A DNA stretch of 64,000 nt from an uncultured Clostridia bacterium (GTDB lineage: Bacteria; Bacillota; Clostridia; Oscillospirales; Acutalibacteraceae): NCBI GenBank assembly GCA_946493765.1, contig CAMMAZ010000003.1, forward strand, positions 50,326-114,325, read 5' to 3'. A model generated the notes under the pieces. It saw only the letters and a list, made by a program, of their open reading frames with translations. It searched no databases and was not told the DNA's origin. A program made the translations under genes and the position numbers. Of the stretch, positions 1 to 9,960 are shown in pieces; the stretch's first letter is position 1; each line of letters opens with the position of its first letter.

Positions 1-340
1 GATAAGGATAGGCTTCAAAATCCGCTAAATCTTCTGCATCCTCTAAAGACGGTTCCATATGTGAAAAATGATGTGTGGTGCCAAATCGATTGCCAAATCC
101 AAAAATCGGATCGATCTTCAAATTGGTTTTGTCCGCAAAATAACCGTCGAACCGATGGCGGTCGCCGGTAAACGGCAGCCGCAGATTTTTAGCCGGAAAA
201 TCATAATAGGCTTCATAGTCCGCCTGTCCCGTTCTCTTTTGAAATTCTTCCTTTAACGCAGGACAAAGGACAAACTCAAAAGGAATATATTCGCTGCCCT
301 GCCGCCGCATCGCTGCAAAAAACAATTCACGTCTTGTCAT
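1..340 (-). CDS. Uroporphyrinogen-decarboxylase-like protein, N-terminal part (cut by window edge)
   Basis: Only the first 113 codons are inside the window. The N terminus MTRRELFFAAMRR resembles that of the uroporphyrinogen-decarboxylase-like protein encoded at 50527-51549, so the two look like paralogues of the URO-D superfamily (PF01208). In Clostridia such paralogues are often methyltransferases of corrinoid or other C1 systems rather than haem enzymes, and no haem genes are seen here. The ATG at 338-340 follows a GGAGG motif (350-354) by about nine bases. The catalytic part lies outside the window, so substrate is unknown. Confidence 0.7.
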   Translation of the reverse strand, partial: MTRRELFFAAMRRQGSEYIPFEFVLCPALKEEFQKRTGQADYEAYYDFPAKNLRLPFTGDRHRFDGYFADKTNLKIDPIFGFGNRFGTTHHFSHMEPSLEDAEDLADFEAYPY

Positions 341-379
341 GGAAAATAACCTCCACTATTCAATATTCAATATGAACAC

Positions 380-408
380 ATTATACTGTTTGTCTATAAA
401 ATAGTCAA
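380..408 (-). promoter_or_regulatory. Sigma-A-type promoter of the edge URO-D-like gene
   Basis: On the minus strand a TTGACT -35 box (403-408) is separated by exactly 17 bases from a perfect TATAAT -10 box (380-385). It lies about 40 bases before the start codon at 340 and directly after the terminator of the ribosomal protein operon, so the gene at the left edge forms its own transcription unit. Confidence 0.8.
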
Positions 409-426
409 TATGGTTGATGAAATTTT

Positions 427-462
427 CACAAAAAAACACCGTGAAAGCATCACGGTGTTTTT
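427..462 (-). terminator. Rho-independent terminator of the S10-spc-alpha operon
   Basis: The arms caccgtga and tcacggtg (437-444 and 450-457) are extended by A/T pairs. On the minus strand the hairpin is followed by a run of T. It sits 15 bases beyond the rplQ stop codon. Confidence 0.9.
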
Positions 463-477
463 CATGCTTATTTTTGC

Positions 478-831
478 TTATTTGACAAGCTCGATGATCG
501 CCATCGGTGCTGCGTCGCCGCGACGCGGACCGGTTTTAACGATACGGGTATAACCGCCGTTTCTGTCTTTATAGGACGGGGCGATTTCATTGAACAGTTT
601 GACGACAACGTCTTCCTTGGTCACAAAACCTAAAACCTGCCGTCTGCTGCTCAGGTTGTCATTCTTGGCAACGGTGATATATTTTTCAGCCATCGCGCGG
701 ACTTCCTTTGCGCGCGTCACTGTGGTTTCAATCTTGCCGTTTTCATACAAAAAGGTCACCATGGCTCTGAGCATCGCTTTACGCTGATCGCTTGTTCGGC
801 CGAGCTTTCTTGTACCTGGCATTTCACTCAC
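478..831 (-). CDS. rplQ: 50S ribosomal protein L17
   Basis: L17 is a large-subunit protein near the exit-tunnel side of the 50S particle. The 117-residue product has the usual start [19 protein letters not shown] after a short MSE extension, and ends in MAIIELV, both typical of L17. Length is normal for Firmicutes. It is the last gene of the alpha operon, 44 bases after rpoA, and is followed by a strong terminator. The cobalt/energy-coupling transporter genes that follow rplQ in many bacilli are absent. Confidence 0.97.
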   Translation of the reverse strand: MSEMPGTRKLGRTSDQRKAMLRAMVTFLYENGKIETTVTRAKEVRAMAEKYITVAKNDNLSSRRQVLGFVTKEDVVVKLFNEIAPSYKDRNGGYTRIVKTGPRRGDAAPMAIIELVK

Positions 832-875
832 TCCTTTTTTAAGTTGTGGGAATTTTTATTCTTTCAAAGCAACCG

Positions 876-1823
876 TTATTCTTCTTCTTTCCGCAGGGTG
901 AATCCCAGTGATGCAAGCTTGTTGATAACCTCTTCCAGAGATTTTCTGCCCAGATTGCGGACCTTCATCATATCCTCTTCGGATTTGGTGATCAGATCCT
1001 CAACGGTGTTGATGCCTGCACGCTTCAAGCAGTTGAAACTGCGAACGGAAAGGTCAAGCTCCTCAATGGTCATCTCAAGCACCTTTTCCTTGCCATTATC
1101 GTCTTTTTCGACCATAATGTCGCCTTCATAGGCGTCGCCGGAAAGGTCGACAAACAGGTTAAGATGTTCAGTGAGTACCTTGGCTGCCAACGAAACCGCT
1201 TCTTTTGCGGAAATGGTTCCGTTGGTCCACACGTCGAGTGTGAGCTTGTCATAGTCTGTGACCTGCCCCACGCGTGTGTTTTCGATATTATAGTTGACTT
1301 TGGTAACAGGCGTGTAGATCGAGTCGACCGGCAGCACACCGATCACCTGCTGCGCCTGCTTGTTCTTTTCGGCGGGAACATAGCCCCTGCCTTTATCTAA
1401 GGTAAGCTCCATAAACAGCTTACCGGACTCGGAAATCGATGCAATGTGCAAGTCGGGATTCAAAATTTCGACCTCAGAATCGCACTTCACGTTCGCGGCC
1501 GTTACTTCACACGGACCTTCCGCCTCGATATAGCAAATCTTCGGCGTTTCACCGTGAATTTTAGCAGTCAGACCTTTGATGTTCAAAACGATTTCGGTCA
1601 CGTCCTCTTTCACACCGGGAATGGTTGAAAACTCATGCACCACACCGTCGATCTTGATCGACGTCACGGCGACGCCCGGTAAGGAGGAAAGCAGCACACG
1701 CCGCAAGCTGTTGCCAAGGGTAATTCCGTATCCTCTTTCCAACGGTTCGATGGTAAATCTGCCATAGGAACCGTCTTCCGCTAAATCTTCAGCTTCAATT
1801 CTAGGCTTTTCGATTTCAATCAT
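876..1823 (-). CDS. rpoA: DNA-directed RNA polymerase subunit alpha
   Basis: The alpha subunit nucleates RNA polymerase assembly and contacts UP elements and activators. At 315 residues it has the standard layout: an N-terminal dimerisation domain (about 1-230, with the conserved [15 protein letters not shown] segment near residue 65) and a C-terminal helix-hairpin-helix domain (about 250-310, with [16 protein letters not shown]). It lies in the alpha operon between rpsD and rplQ. The 107-base gap to rpsD is the largest in this part of the cluster and contains two hairpins, so some local control of rpoA is possible. Confidence 0.98.
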   Translation of the reverse strand: MIEIEKPRIEAEDLAEDGSYGRFTIEPLERGYGITLGNSLRRVLLSSLPGVAVTSIKIDGVVHEFSTIPGVKEDVTEIVLNIKGLTAKIHGETPKICYIEAEGPCEVTAANVKCDSEVEILNPDLHIASISESGKLFMELTLDKGRGYVPAEKNKQAQQVIGVLPVDSIYTPVTKVNYNIENTRVGQVTDYDKLTLDVWTNGTISAKEAVSLAAKVLTEHLNLFVDLSGDAYEGDIMVEKDDNGKEKVLEMTIEELDLSVRSFNCLKRAGINTVEDLITKSEEDMMKVRNLGRKSLEEVINKLASLGFTLRKEEE

Positions 1824-1843
1824 GTATAACCCTCCTTGTTTGT

Positions 1844-1883
1844 ATACAGAAAAGCTTCTGTATGGTTAGGCAGAAAATCTGCC
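1844..1883 (-). promoter_or_regulatory. Two hairpins in the rpsD-rpoA gap
   Basis: An inverted repeat with 8-base arms (844-851 and 856-863 within the second kilobase) lies next to the rpoA ribosome binding site, and a second one with arms ggcaga and tctgcc follows at 1869-1883. Neither has a T-run, so they are not simple terminators. They could be an mRNA processing or stability element, or a translational control site for rpoA. Function is inferred only from position. Confidence 0.4.
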
Positions 1884-1930
1884 GGACGGACAGGCCGGAG
1901 CTGCTGCAAAATATACAGGATAAACCCATA

Positions 1931-2557
1931 TTATTTTGAATACAACTCGACGATCAGGGATTCTTCGACCGGTGTGTCAATATCCTCACGGTTCGGAAGA
2001 TTGATCACCTTACCGGTTTTTGCATCCAGATTTTTATCCAGCCACTGCGGAACGGGACGCGCGGAATTGGCTTCCAGCACCGATTTGATCTTTTCACTGG
2101 AAAGGCTCTTTTCCTTCACAGCGACAACATCGCCGGCTTTCAATGCATAAGAAGGAATATTCACCTTTTTGCCGTTGACGGTGAAGTGATTGTGCAAAAC
2201 AAGCTGACGCGCTTCTTTTCTCGAAGACGCAAAGCCCAGTCTGTAAACCACGTTGTCGAGTCGGGTTTCGAGCAGACGGAGCAGGTTTTCACCGGTAACG
2301 CCCTGTCTTCTTTCCGCTTCGACAAAATAGGAATGGAACTGATTTTCCAATACGCCATAAAAACGTTTTGCTTTCTGTTTCATACGGAACTGCGTTGCAT
2401 ATTCCGAATTCTTTTTGCGACCCTGCCCATGCTGGCCCGGCGCATAATTTCTTCTGGAAACAGAACATTTATCTGAATAGCATCTGTCGCCTTTTAAGAA
2501 AAGCTTTTCGCCTTCTCTGCGGCAAAGTCTGCAAACAGCACCTGTGTATCTTGCCAT
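1931..2557 (-). CDS. rpsD: 30S ribosomal protein S4 (zinc-binding form)
   Basis: S4 is a primary 16S rRNA binding protein that starts 30S body assembly. The 208-residue protein has an S4 RNA-binding domain after about residue 95 ([20 protein letters not shown]). The N terminus carries cysteines at 9, 12, 26 and 31, the spacing of zinc-binding (C+) S4. In bacilli rpsD is usually elsewhere in the genome; here it sits between rpsK and rpoA as in Clostridia. It starts 23 bases after rpsK. Confidence 0.97.
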   Translation of the reverse strand: MARYTGAVCRLCRREGEKLFLKGDRCYSDKCSVSRRNYAPGQHGQGRKKNSEYATQFRMKQKAKRFYGVLENQFHSYFVEAERRQGVTGENLLRLLETRLDNVVYRLGFASSRKEARQLVLHNHFTVNGKKVNIPSYALKAGDVVAVKEKSLSSEKIKSVLEANSARPVPQWLDKNLDAKTGKVINLPNREDIDTPVEESLIVELYSK

Positions 2558-2580
2558 GTTATATACGCACCTCCTTGTCG

Positions 2581-2979
2581 TTATACGCGTCTTCTTTTCG
2601 GCGGACGGCAGCCGTTATGCGGAATCGGCGTCACATCTTTGATCAAGCTGACTTCCAGACCCGCGGTTTGCAATGCACGGATCGCGGCTTCACGCCCCGA
2701 ACCCGGGCCTTTGACATAAACTTCAACTGTTTTCAAACCATGTTCCATCGCTGCTTTCGCCGCGGTTTCCGCTGCGTTTTGCGCTGCAAACGGCGTGGAT
2801 TTTCTGGAACCTCTGAAACCGAGTTCCCCGGCAGACGCCCAGGACAATGTGTTGCCCTGCGTGTCGGAAATGGTCACGATGGTATTGTTGAAGGTCGACT
2901 GAATATGGGCGCAGCCACGTTCAATATTCTTTTTCTCGCGACGGCGGCGGGTGGTTGTTTTTGTACCCTTAGTAGCCAT
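2581..2979 (-). CDS. rpsK: 30S ribosomal protein S11
   Basis: S11 forms part of the 30S platform at the mRNA exit site. The 132-residue protein has the basic N terminus, the [18 protein letters not shown] strand region (about 28-45) and the typical end [13 protein letters not shown]. It follows rpsM by 18 bases and precedes rpsD, giving the usual alpha-operon order. Confidence 0.98.
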   Translation of the reverse strand: MATKGTKTTTRRRREKKNIERGCAHIQSTFNNTIVTISDTQGNTLSWASAGELGFRGSRKSTPFAAQNAAETAAKAAMEHGLKTVEVYVKGPGSGREAAIRALQTAGLEVSLIKDVTPIPHNGCRPPKRRRV

Positions 2980-2997
2980 ATGAATGAACCCTCTTTC

Positions 2998-3366
2998 TTA
3001 TTTCTTTTTGTTGGCAATGGTCTTCTTCGGACCTTTGCGGGTGCGGGCGTTTGTCTTGGAACGCTGTCCTCTGACCGGCAGTCCCTTTCTATGACGTGTG
3101 CCCCTGTAGCTTCCGATTTCGATCAGACGTTTGATATCAAACGCAATGTCACGGCGCAGATCACCTTCCACTGTGACATGATGTTCGATATATTCACGCA
3201 GTTTTGCAATATCATCTTCCGTCAAATCCTTCACGCGTGTGTCGGGATTGATGCCGGTATCTGCTAAAATCTTATTGGATGTTGTGCGGCCTATACCAAA
3301 AATATAGGTAAGTCCAATTTCGACCCGCTTGTTGTTGGGCAGGTCAACACCGGAAATACGTGCCAT
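2998..3366 (-). CDS. rpsM: 30S ribosomal protein S13
   Basis: S13 sits in the 30S head and contacts the P-site tRNA and the 50S subunit. The 122-residue protein starts [19 protein letters not shown] and ends with the basic, flexible tail ([18 protein letters not shown] and following) that reaches toward tRNA. Length and both ends are canonical. It lies directly after rpmJ. Confidence 0.98.
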   Translation of the reverse strand: MARISGVDLPNNKRVEIGLTYIFGIGRTTSNKILADTGINPDTRVKDLTEDDIAKLREYIEHHVTVEGDLRRDIAFDIKRLIEIGSYRGTRHRKGLPVRGQRSKTNARTRKGPKKTIANKKK

Positions 3367-3398
3367 TGTTCTTACACCTCCGTATCATTGAATCGGGC

Positions 3399-3512
3399 TT
3401 AGCCCTGACGCTGTTTATGCTTCGGGTTTTCACAGATCACCATGACTTTGCCCTTGCGTTTAATGATTTTGCATTTTTCGCACATTTTTTTAACAGAAGG
3501 CCTGACCTTCAT
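3399..3512 (-). CDS. rpmJ: 50S ribosomal protein L36 (zinc-binding form)
   Basis: This 37-codon gene encodes a protein starting [15 protein letters not shown] and ending KHKQRQG. Cysteines 11, 14 and 27 and histidine 32 form the zinc knuckle of the C+ type L36. It lies between infA and rpsM as in other Firmicutes. Confidence 0.97.
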   Translation of the reverse strand: MKVRPSVKKMCEKCKIIKRKGKVMVICENPKHKQRQG

Positions 3513-3607
3513 TATGAATCATCCTTTCCTGCAAAATACAAATTGCCTGAATGTCCCGGCTTTACCGGGCAGGGGTTTGTATCCTACTGCTCCACCTAGA
3601 TGAAGCG

Positions 3608-3826
3608 TTATTTGGAACGCCAGGTAATGCGTCCCTTGGTGAGATCGTAAGGCGACATTTCAACCGTCACCTTATCGCCCGGCAGAATGCGGATATAGTT
3701 CATGCGCAGTTTGCCGGATATGTGGGCTAAAATCGTGTGGCCGTTTTGCAGTTCGACCTTGAATGTCGCGTTGGGCATCGCCTCAACAACAACACCTTGC
3801 AATTCAATATTATCCGATTTGGCCAA
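3608..3826 (-). CDS. infA: Translation initiation factor IF-1
   Basis: IF-1 blocks the A site during initiation and helps IF-2 and IF-3. It is an S1/OB-fold protein; here the segments [18 protein letters not shown] and [17 protein letters not shown] are clear. The open frame extends further upstream, but a TTG at 3824-3826 lies nine bases after a perfect GGAGG and gives 72 residues ([11 protein letters not shown]...), exactly the normal IF-1 length. The TTG start is therefore preferred. The gene lies between map and rpmJ; the small KOW-domain gene found here in some bacilli is missing. Confidence 0.95.
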   Translation of the reverse strand: MAKSDNIELQGVVVEAMPNATFKVELQNGHTILAHISGKLRMNYIRILPGDKVTVEMSPYDLTKGRITWRSK

Positions 3827-3920
3827 TGCTGTTTTCCTCCTTGCTTGCGAAGCTGTGAATCTCACAGTCTTTTACATACAACTGAAAGTAGTAAACCTTT
3901 ACCGTTGTTTTCCTTTCAAA

Positions 3921-4670
3921 TCACGCTTTTGTCAAAATCACAACGCCGTTTTCGGTGATGGCGATGGAATGTTCAAAATGCGCGGACAGTTTGCCGTCGG
4001 CCGTGACGACCGTCCAGCCGTCCTTTAAAGTATTCACTTCCGGTGTTCCCTGGTTTACCATAGGCTCAATGGCCAATGTCATGCCCGGCGTTAACCGGAC
4101 GCCCCGTCCGGGTGTCCCGTAGTTGGGTACCTCCGGGGCTTCGTGCAGGCAGGCACCTACTCCGTGACCCACAAATTGACGTACCACCGAGTAACCGCGT
4201 GCCTCGACATACCGCTGGATCGCTGCGCCGATATCGCCGATCCTGCCGCCTGGCTGCACCGCTTTGATGCCTTCATAAAGACTCTCCTGCGTTACCGCCA
4301 TCAGCCGCTTTGCTTCCGCGGATACTTCCCCGGCCGCAAAAGTAGCGGCATTATCGCCGTTATAGCCCTCGAATACCGCACCCAGGTCAACGCTGACGAT
4401 ATCGCCCTCTTTGACGATGGTGTGCTTACTCGGTATGCCATGGATAACCTGATTGTTTATGGATATGCATGCGCTTGCGGGAAAACCGCCATAGTGCAAA
4501 AAACCCGGTTTCGCGTTTTGACTGATGATGTAGTCATATGCGATTTTATCGAGCTCATATGTCGACACGCCGGGTCGGACGGCCTCGCCCACAAGCTGCA
4601 GTGCCGCGGCGGAAATGCGTCCCGCCTCACGCATGATTTCCAATTCACGCGCCGTTTTCAGCACAATCAT
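3921..4670 (-). CDS. map: Methionine aminopeptidase, type I
   Basis: It removes the initiator methionine from nascent proteins, using two divalent metal ions. The 249-residue protein shows the full set of ligand regions: VDLGAVFEGYNGDNA (two Asp, about residues 94-108), GHGVGACLHEAPEVPNYG (His), LAIEPMV (Glu) and FEHSIAITENG (Glu near the end). There is no N-terminal zinc-finger extension, as is usual for bacterial type Ia. The start codon overlaps the adk stop (ATGA), indicating translational coupling. Confidence 0.98.
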   Translation of the reverse strand: MIVLKTARELEIMREAGRISAAALQLVGEAVRPGVSTYELDKIAYDYIISQNAKPGFLHYGGFPASACISINNQVIHGIPSKHTIVKEGDIVSVDLGAVFEGYNGDNAATFAAGEVSAEAKRLMAVTQESLYEGIKAVQPGGRIGDIGAAIQRYVEARGYSVVRQFVGHGVGACLHEAPEVPNYGTPGRGVRLTPGMTLAIEPMVNQGTPEVNTLKDGWTVVTADGKLSAHFEHSIAITENGVVILTKA

Positions 4671-5305
4671 GCCAAATCCTCCAAAGCTTTCATGGTTTCG
4701 GCGATGTTGTCATCCAGACTGCCCTCGCCGTTGACACAAACAAGCTTTCCGGTCTTTTTGTAGTAATCCACCAGCGGCTCCGTCTGTTCATGGTAGACAT
4801 TGAGTCTGTCCAGAACAACTTCCGGCTTGTCGTCCTTGCGAATGACAAGTTCTGCCCCACAGTTGTCGCAGATACCTTCTTTGACCGGTTTTTTTGTTTT
4901 GATATGATAGCTCGCACCACAGGACGGGCAAACGCGCCGGCCTGCCATGCGCTGCATAATGCAGTCGCTGCTAACTTCAATATTGATGACTTTATCGATC
5001 GTGATCCCCATTTTATCCAGCGCTTCAGCCTGCGGGATCGTCCGCGGGAAACCGTCCAGGATAAAACCGTTTTTGCAGTCGTCCTGCTTTAAGCGCTCTT
5101 CAACAATGCCGATGACAACGTCGTCCGGAACCAGCTTGCCGGCTTCGGTGTAGGCTCTGGCTTTCAGACCCATTTCCGTGCCGTTTTTCAACGCTTCGCG
5201 GATGATATTGCCGGTCGAAATCGTCGGGATCGACAACCGTTTTGCAATGATTTCAGACTGGGTGCCCTTGCCGGCGCCCGGTGCGCCTAAAAATATCAAA
5301 TTCAT
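4667..5305 (-). CDS. adk: Adenylate kinase (zinc-LID form)
   Basis: It interconverts AMP + ATP and 2 ADP in the cytosol. The P-loop GAPGAGKGTQ is at residues 7-16, the AMP-binding DGFPRT motif near residue 84, and the LID carries CPSC and CDNC, a four-cysteine zinc site typical of Gram-positive long-form enzymes. The length of 212 residues is normal. It lies between secY and map, as usual in the spc operon. Confidence 0.98.
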   Translation of the reverse strand: MNLIFLGAPGAGKGTQSEIIAKRLSIPTISTGNIIREALKNGTEMGLKARAYTEAGKLVPDDVVIGIVEERLKQDDCKNGFILDGFPRTIPQAEALDKMGITIDKVINIEVSSDCIMQRMAGRRVCPSCGASYHIKTKKPVKEGICDNCGAELVIRKDDKPEVVLDRLNVYHEQTEPLVDYYKKTGKLVCVNGEGSLDDNIAETMKALEDLA

Positions 5306-5364
5306 GCAATGCTTTCCTTTCGATGTCCGGCGTGAAACACCGTTTCACGCCGCAAGCTTGTCAT

Positions 5365-6645
5365 TTAATCCAAAAATCCTTTGTAGTGCCGCATCATCAT
5401 CTGGGATTCCAGCTGCTGCACGGTATCGATCGCGACACCGACGACGATCAGCAAGGATGTACCGCCCAGTGATACGTTGATCTCGGTAAACTGGCCCAAA
5501 ATGATCGGCAAAACAGCGATCACACCTAAGAAAATTGCACCGATCAGCGTGATTCTGTAGAGAATTTTCTTGATGAATTCCTGTGTCGGTTTACCCGGAC
5601 GAATACCCGGGATCGCCCCGCTGTTTTTACGAAGATTGTTTGCCATTTCCACCGGATTGTACTGGATATTGGTATAGAAAAACGCAAACGCAATGATCAG
5701 AACGAAGTAAATCAATGCATAGCCCAAATTCTGATAACTGAATACGCCCAAAAACTTATAGATGGTGGACGGATCGGTTGTTGTGCCCATGAAGGACAGA
5801 ATCTGGGATGGAATGGTCAAGATCGAGCTGGCGAAGATGATCGGCATAACGCCGGACATATTCACTTTGATCGGCATGTGGGTGTTCTGACCGCCATACT
5901 GTTTCCGGCCAACCACACGTTTGGCATACTGGATCGGGATCCGGCGTTCCGCAGCCTGCATCCAGACGATGAAGACAATCACCACTAAGAAGAGGATGAG
6001 AATGCCGATGACCGCAACATATTTTTTCATGTCGAAGAAGTATGTCCACAGTGTCGCGATACCGGAGGGGAGTCTTGAAATGATACCGGCAAACAGCAAA
6101 ATGGAAATACCGTTTCCGATACCCTTCTGGTCAATGCGTTCACCGAGCCACATCATCAATGCGGTGCCTGCGGTAAAGCACAGGATGATAACGATTGCCG
6201 CAAAGATATGCTCTTTGCCGGATGCCAGAATATAATCGCTGGCATACAGCCAGTACCAATAAGCGGCACCTTGGATCAGACCTAAGATAACGGTTGCAAA
6301 ACGGGTATATTTTGCGATCCGCTTTCTACCTTCTTCGCCTTCCTTTGCGATCCGTTCCAGCGGCGGGATCGCAACGGTCAGCAGCTGCATGATAATCGAC
6401 GCGTTGATATACGGTGTGATGGACATTGCAAACAACGCACCGTAGTTCATGGCGCCGCCGGTCAAAACGTTCAGGTATTCAAAGAATGCACCGCTGTTTG
6501 CTAATGCGCCGTCCAATGATGAAATATCGATGAACGGAACCGGCAGGTAAGAACCGATACGGAAGACCAAAATGATCATTAACGTATACAGGATCTTCAT
6601 GCGGATTTCTTTGATACGCCAGGCATTGCGAAGTGTTTCAAACAT
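5365..6645 (-). CDS. secY: Protein translocase subunit SecY
   Basis: SecY forms the channel of the SecYEG translocon in the cytoplasmic membrane. The 426-residue protein has the ten-helix pattern of the family, with the plug region SLDGALANSGAFFEYLNVLTGG cut here as SLDGALANSGAFF near residues 45-57, and the conserved cytosolic segment GERIDQKGIGNGISILLF following helix 4 (about 168-185). It is the last membrane gene of the spc operon and follows rplO by only one base. Confidence 0.98.
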   Translation of the reverse strand: MFETLRNAWRIKEIRMKILYTLMIILVFRIGSYLPVPFIDISSLDGALANSGAFFEYLNVLTGGAMNYGALFAMSITPYINASIIMQLLTVAIPPLERIAKEGEEGRKRIAKYTRFATVILGLIQGAAYWYWLYASDYILASGKEHIFAAIVIILCFTAGTALMMWLGERIDQKGIGNGISILLFAGIISRLPSGIATLWTYFFDMKKYVAVIGILILFLVVIVFIVWMQAAERRIPIQYAKRVVGRKQYGGQNTHMPIKVNMSGVMPIIFASSILTIPSQILSFMGTTTDPSTIYKFLGVFSYQNLGYALIYFVLIIAFAFFYTNIQYNPVEMANNLRKNSGAIPGIRPGKPTQEFIKKILYRITLIGAIFLGVIAVLPIILGQFTEINVSLGGTSLLIVVGVAIDTVQQLESQMMMRHYKGFLD

Positions 6646-6646
6646 G

Positions 6647-7087
6647 TTAAATCACCTCTGCCTTTCCTCCTGCTGCTTCGATCTTCTGCTTCGCACCAGC
6701 AGAAAAAGCCGCAAGCTGCACTGTCAACTTTTTGGTGATTTCACCATTTGCAAGCACTTTAACGCCGTCGTTGGCCTTTTTGATGATGCCCTTTTCGCAC
6801 AGCGCCTTTGTGTCGACCACTGCGCCGTCCTCAAATGCATCCAGATCGGAAAGACCGATCGTTACGATATTTTTTGCAAAGATATTATTAAAACCTCTTT
6901 TCGGGACACGTCTGGCCAGCGGCATCTGACCGCCTTCAAATCCCGGACGCACATTGCCGCCGGAACGGGCTTTCTGGCCCTTATGACCTTTGCCGGCCGT
7001 TTTTCCCTGTCCTGAACCATGGCCGCGGCCGATTCGTTTGGATTCTTTCACAGAACCCGGAATCGGAGAAAGCTCATGAAGTTTCAT
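6647..7087 (-). CDS. rplO: 50S ribosomal protein L15
   Basis: L15 is a late-assembly protein of the large subunit. The 146-residue protein has the glycine- and basic-rich N-terminal arm ([19 protein letters not shown], about 21-39) and the [18 protein letters not shown] segment. Length is standard. It sits between rpmD and secY, the normal spc order. Confidence 0.98.
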   Translation of the reverse strand: MKLHELSPIPGSVKESKRIGRGHGSGQGKTAGKGHKGQKARSGGNVRPGFEGGQMPLARRVPKRGFNNIFAKNIVTIGLSDLDAFEDGAVVDTKALCEKGIIKKANDGVKVLANGEITKKLTVQLAAFSAGAKQKIEAAGGKAEVI

Positions 7088-7106
7088 ACGTTCGCACCTC
7101 CTTAGT

Positions 7107-7304
7107 TTAAGCTTCGGTTACCTCAACGAGGTGGGATATTTTTGTGATTTTTCCTCTTGTCTGCGCATTGTCCGGCTGCACGGTCGTGTCGCCGATCTTT
7201 TTCAGACCAAGAGAAAGCGCAGTCGCAATCTGTTTTTCTTTGGAGCCGATCAAGCTCTTTTTCAATGTGATTTTAAGGCCCGCAGCCTTTGTTTTTGTTG
7301 CCAT
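7107..7304 (-). CDS. rpmD: 50S ribosomal protein L30
   Basis: This 65-residue protein shows the L30 pattern: [16 protein letters not shown], then [15 protein letters not shown] and a short C-terminal strand ([10 protein letters not shown]). It is a few residues longer than the 59-residue bacillus protein because of the MATKTKAAG start. It lies between rpsE and rplO. Confidence 0.96.
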   Translation of the reverse strand: MATKTKAAGLKITLKKSLIGSKEKQIATALSLGLKKIGDTTVQPDNAQTRGKITKISHLVEVTEA

Positions 7305-7316
7305 GATGCTGCCTCC

Positions 7317-7820
7317 TTATTTTGAAAGAATTTCTTTCACGGATTTCCCGCGTGTCGCAGCCACTTCATCCGGAGAACGCAAAGATGCAAGCCCCTGGAT
7401 GGTTGCACGAACGACGTTGCAGGGATTGTTGGAACGAAGCGCTTTGGTACGGATATCTTTGATGCCCGCAGTTTCGATAACGGCACGCGCCGGGCCGCCG
7501 GCGATAACGCCGGTACCTTCAGCCGCAGGTTTCAGAAGAACTCTGCCTGCACCGAACACGCCGATGACTTCGTGCGGAATGGTTGTGCCCCGCAAAGAAA
7601 CCTTGATGAGGTTTTTCTTAGCGTCTTCAATACCTTTGCGGATCGCTTCCGGCACTTCCGCAGCCTTGCCGATACCAAAACCGACTGTTCCGTTGCCGTC
7701 GCCGACAACGACGAGCGCTGAAAACTTCATGATACGGCCGCCCTTAACCGTTTTGGATACACGGTTGATCGAAACGACTCTTTCCTGTAATTCCATTACA
7801 GATGCGTCAATATTAGCCAA
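7317..7820 (-). CDS. rpsE: 30S ribosomal protein S5
   Basis: S5 acts in decoding accuracy and mRNA unwinding at the entry channel. The 167-residue protein has the N-terminal double-stranded-RNA-binding-like domain ([20 protein letters not shown], then [20 protein letters not shown]) and the C-terminal domain with [16 protein letters not shown]. It starts with [11 protein letters not shown]. Spacing to rplR is 17 bases. Confidence 0.98.
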   Translation of the reverse strand: MANIDASVMELQERVVSINRVSKTVKGGRIMKFSALVVVGDGNGTVGFGIGKAAEVPEAIRKGIEDAKKNLIKVSLRGTTIPHEVIGVFGAGRVLLKPAAEGTGVIAGGPARAVIETAGIKDIRTKALRSNNPCNVVRATIQGLASLRSPDEVAATRGKSVKEILSK

Positions 7821-7837
7821 AAGTATTCTCCTCCTTT

Positions 7838-8197
7838 TTAGAACTTGAGGCCGCCCTCACGGGCACCTTCGGCCAGTTCCTTGACACGGCCGTGATAGAT
7901 ATTGCCACCGCGGTCGAAAACGACCTCGCTGATCCCTTTTTCCACTGCGCGTTTTGCGACGGTCTGACCAACCTTGCGTGCAGCTTCTTTGTTTCCGCCG
8001 TTTCCTTCGAAACCTGCTTCAACACTGGAAGCAGAAACAAGCGTCACGCCCTTTGTATCATCGATGATCTGGGCATAGATATTGCTGTTGGAGCGGAATA
8101 CATCAAGACGCGGACGGTCAGCAGTGCCGTTGATCTTACCGCGGACACGTTTATGTCTGTGAAGACGAGCTTTATTGCTGTCTGGTCTGTTCACCAT
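7838..8197 (-). CDS. rplR: 50S ribosomal protein L18
   Basis: L18 binds 5S rRNA together with L5 and L25. The 119-residue protein has the basic N terminus ([20 protein letters not shown]) and the conserved C-terminal block [20 protein letters not shown]. It lies between rplF and rpsE, at normal length. Confidence 0.98.
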   Translation of the reverse strand: MVNRPDSNKARLHRHKRVRGKINGTADRPRLDVFRSNSNIYAQIIDDTKGVTLVSASSVEAGFEGNGGNKEAARKVGQTVAKRAVEKGISEVVFDRGGNIYHGRVKELAEGAREGGLKF

Positions 8198-8214
8198 TTT
8201 ATATTCACTCCTTT

Positions 8215-8763
8215 TTATTTCTTGGCGCCTTTACCGGCTTTACCTTCTTTACGGCGGATATGCTCGTCGGCATATTTGATGCCTTTGCCTTTATAAGGCT
8301 CCGGCGGACGTTTCTCACGAACTTCAGCAGCGAACTGACCGACCTTCTGTTTGTCGGGGCCGCTGATGACGATCTGGTTCGGACCGGGGACATCGATGGT
8401 GATGCCATCGATCTCGTCCATCTTTACCTGATGGGAGAACCCTAAGTTCATAACCAGTGTTTTGCCCTGTTTGGCAACACGATAACCGACGCCGTTGACT
8501 TCCAGCTCCTTTTTGAAGCCTTCGGTAACACCGGTCACCATATTGGCGATCAAAGAACGGGTCAAGCCGTGCAACGCACGATTTTGTTTCTCGTCGTTCG
8601 GACGGGTGACCAGCACCTCTTCGCCTTCGACCTTTACAGTCATATTCGGATGCACTACCTGGGTCAGGGTGCCTTTCGGCCCTTTAACAGTAACGGTGTT
8701 GCCATCCAGCTTGACTTCAACCCCTGCGGGAACCGCAATCGGTTTCTTGCCTATACGTGACAT
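8215..8763 (-). CDS. rplF: 50S ribosomal protein L6
   Basis: L6 lies near the factor-binding site of the 50S subunit. The open frame extends 18 codons upstream, but the ATG at 8761-8763 ([17 protein letters not shown]) is the family start and follows an AGGGAGG-like binding site, giving 182 residues. The C terminus has [20 protein letters not shown], the standard L6 signature. Confidence 0.97.
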   Translation of the reverse strand: MSRIGKKPIAVPAGVEVKLDGNTVTVKGPKGTLTQVVHPNMTVKVEGEEVLVTRPNDEKQNRALHGLTRSLIANMVTGVTEGFKKELEVNGVGYRVAKQGKTLVMNLGFSHQVKMDEIDGITIDVPGPNQIVISGPDKQKVGQFAAEVREKRPPEPYKGKGIKYADEHIRRKEGKAGKGAKK

Positions 8764-8776
8764 TCCATTACCTCCC

Positions 8777-9175
8777 TTACCATACGAAAGCGAGGACTTC
8801 TCCGCCGATATTCTCACGGCGTGCCTGCTTATCTGTCATAATACCTTTCGATGTCGAAAGGATGGCGATACCAAGCCCACGCATAACCTGCGGCATATTT
8901 TCCACATTGGAATAAATACGTAAGCCGGGTTTGGACACTCTGCGCAAACCTTTGATCACCTGCGTTTTGTTTGCGCCATATTTCAATTGGATACGGATAA
9001 TACCCTGTTTACCGTCGTCCACAACGGTAAAGCTTTTAACATAACCCTCATCAACAAGAATCTGTGCAATAGACTTTTTCATGTTTGACGCGGGAACATC
9101 AACCGAATCGTGTTTCGCTGCATTCGCATTACGGATACGTGTCAGCATATCTGCGATTGTATCGGTCACTTGCAT
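8777..9175 (-). CDS. rpsH: 30S ribosomal protein S8
   Basis: S8 binds 16S helix 21 and, in enterobacteria, represses the spc operon. The 132-residue protein starts [18 protein letters not shown] and ends with [14 protein letters not shown], both canonical. The [15 protein letters not shown] loop near the C terminus is the S8 signature. Whether it autoregulates here cannot be seen. Confidence 0.98.
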   Translation of the reverse strand: MQVTDTIADMLTRIRNANAAKHDSVDVPASNMKKSIAQILVDEGYVKSFTVVDDGKQGIIRIQLKYGANKTQVIKGLRRVSKPGLRIYSNVENMPQVMRGLGIAILSTSKGIMTDKQARRENIGGEVLAFVW

Positions 9176-9204
9176 GCCATCAACCTCCTTTTTAAGTCTA
9201 CTGA

Positions 9205-9390
9205 TTACCAGCTGGCTTTCTTCACGCCCGGGATTTCACCTTTATAGGCAAGCTCTCGAAAACAGATACGGCAAATGCCATATTTGCGAAGATAAGCGTG
9301 CGGTCTGCCACAGATTTTGCATCTGTTGTAAGCTCTTGTTGAAAATTTAGCAGCTCTTTTCTGCTTGACTTTCATCGATGTCTTAGCCAC
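9205..9390 (-). CDS. rpsZ: 30S ribosomal protein S14, type Z
   Basis: A short, 61-residue S14 with zinc ligands C24, C27, C40 and C43 (RCKICGRP and YGICRICF). The short zinc-binding form is the housekeeping S14 of most Firmicutes, in contrast to the longer zinc-free form induced under zinc starvation. It lies between rplE and rpsH. Confidence 0.98.
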   Translation of the reverse strand: MAKTSMKVKQKRAAKFSTRAYNRCKICGRPHAYLRKYGICRICFRELAYKGEIPGVKKASW

Positions 9391-9402
9391 TTTGTTTCCT
9401 CC

Positions 9403-9942
9403 TTACTTCGCAAACGGAGCGCCCATCAGCGTTAACAGTTCGCGGGCTTCTTCGTCGGTTTTGGCGGTGGTGATGAACGCGATGTCCATACCACGGACCT
9501 TGTCGATTTTATCATAGTCGATTTCAGGGAAAATCAGCTGTTCTTTCACGCCCATGCTGTAGTTGCCACGGCCGTCGAAAGAGTTGGGATTGATTCCTCT
9601 GAAGTCACGCACACGCGGTAATGCAACGGAAAACAGTCTGTCGATAAATTCATACATTCTGTCGCCCCGAAGCGTAACCTTCACGCCGTTGGGCATGCCT
9701 TCACGCAGTTTAAAGTTTGCAACCGATTTTTTCGCGTTGCAGACCACCGGTTTCTGACCGGTGATGGTAGCCAGATCGGACATGACCGCGTCGATGACTT
9801 TGGAATTGTCACGCGCTTCACCGCAGCCGACATTCACAACGACCTTATCGATCTTCGGAATCTGCATCACGCTTTTATACTGAAACTTTTTCATCAAAGC
9901 CGGAGCAACATCATTGATATACATATCTTTAAATCTTGGCAT
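9403..9942 (-). CDS. rplE: 50S ribosomal protein L5
   Basis: L5 binds 5S rRNA and contacts the P-site tRNA elbow. The 179-residue protein contains [18 protein letters not shown] (about 28-45), [20 protein letters not shown] and the C-terminal [19 protein letters not shown], all family hallmarks. It lies between rplX and rpsZ with short gaps. Confidence 0.98.
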   Translation of the reverse strand: MPRFKDMYINDVAPALMKKFQYKSVMQIPKIDKVVVNVGCGEARDNSKVIDAVMSDLATITGQKPVVCNAKKSVANFKLREGMPNGVKVTLRGDRMYEFIDRLFSVALPRVRDFRGINPNSFDGRGNYSMGVKEQLIFPEIDYDKIDKVRGMDIAFITTAKTDEEARELLTLMGAPFAK

Positions 9943-9960
9943 CTTTTATGTTCCTCCTTT

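Noticed and set aside
2368..3267. 299-codon plus-strand frame opposite rpsD, rpsK and rpsM
   Set aside because: It runs antisense to three certain ribosomal protein genes and has no ribosome binding site or family features; it is a shadow of their codon bias.
7144..7848. 234-codon plus-strand frame opposite rpmD, rpsE and rplR
   Set aside because: It is antisense to well-supported ribosomal genes, with a composition typical of a mirrored frame.
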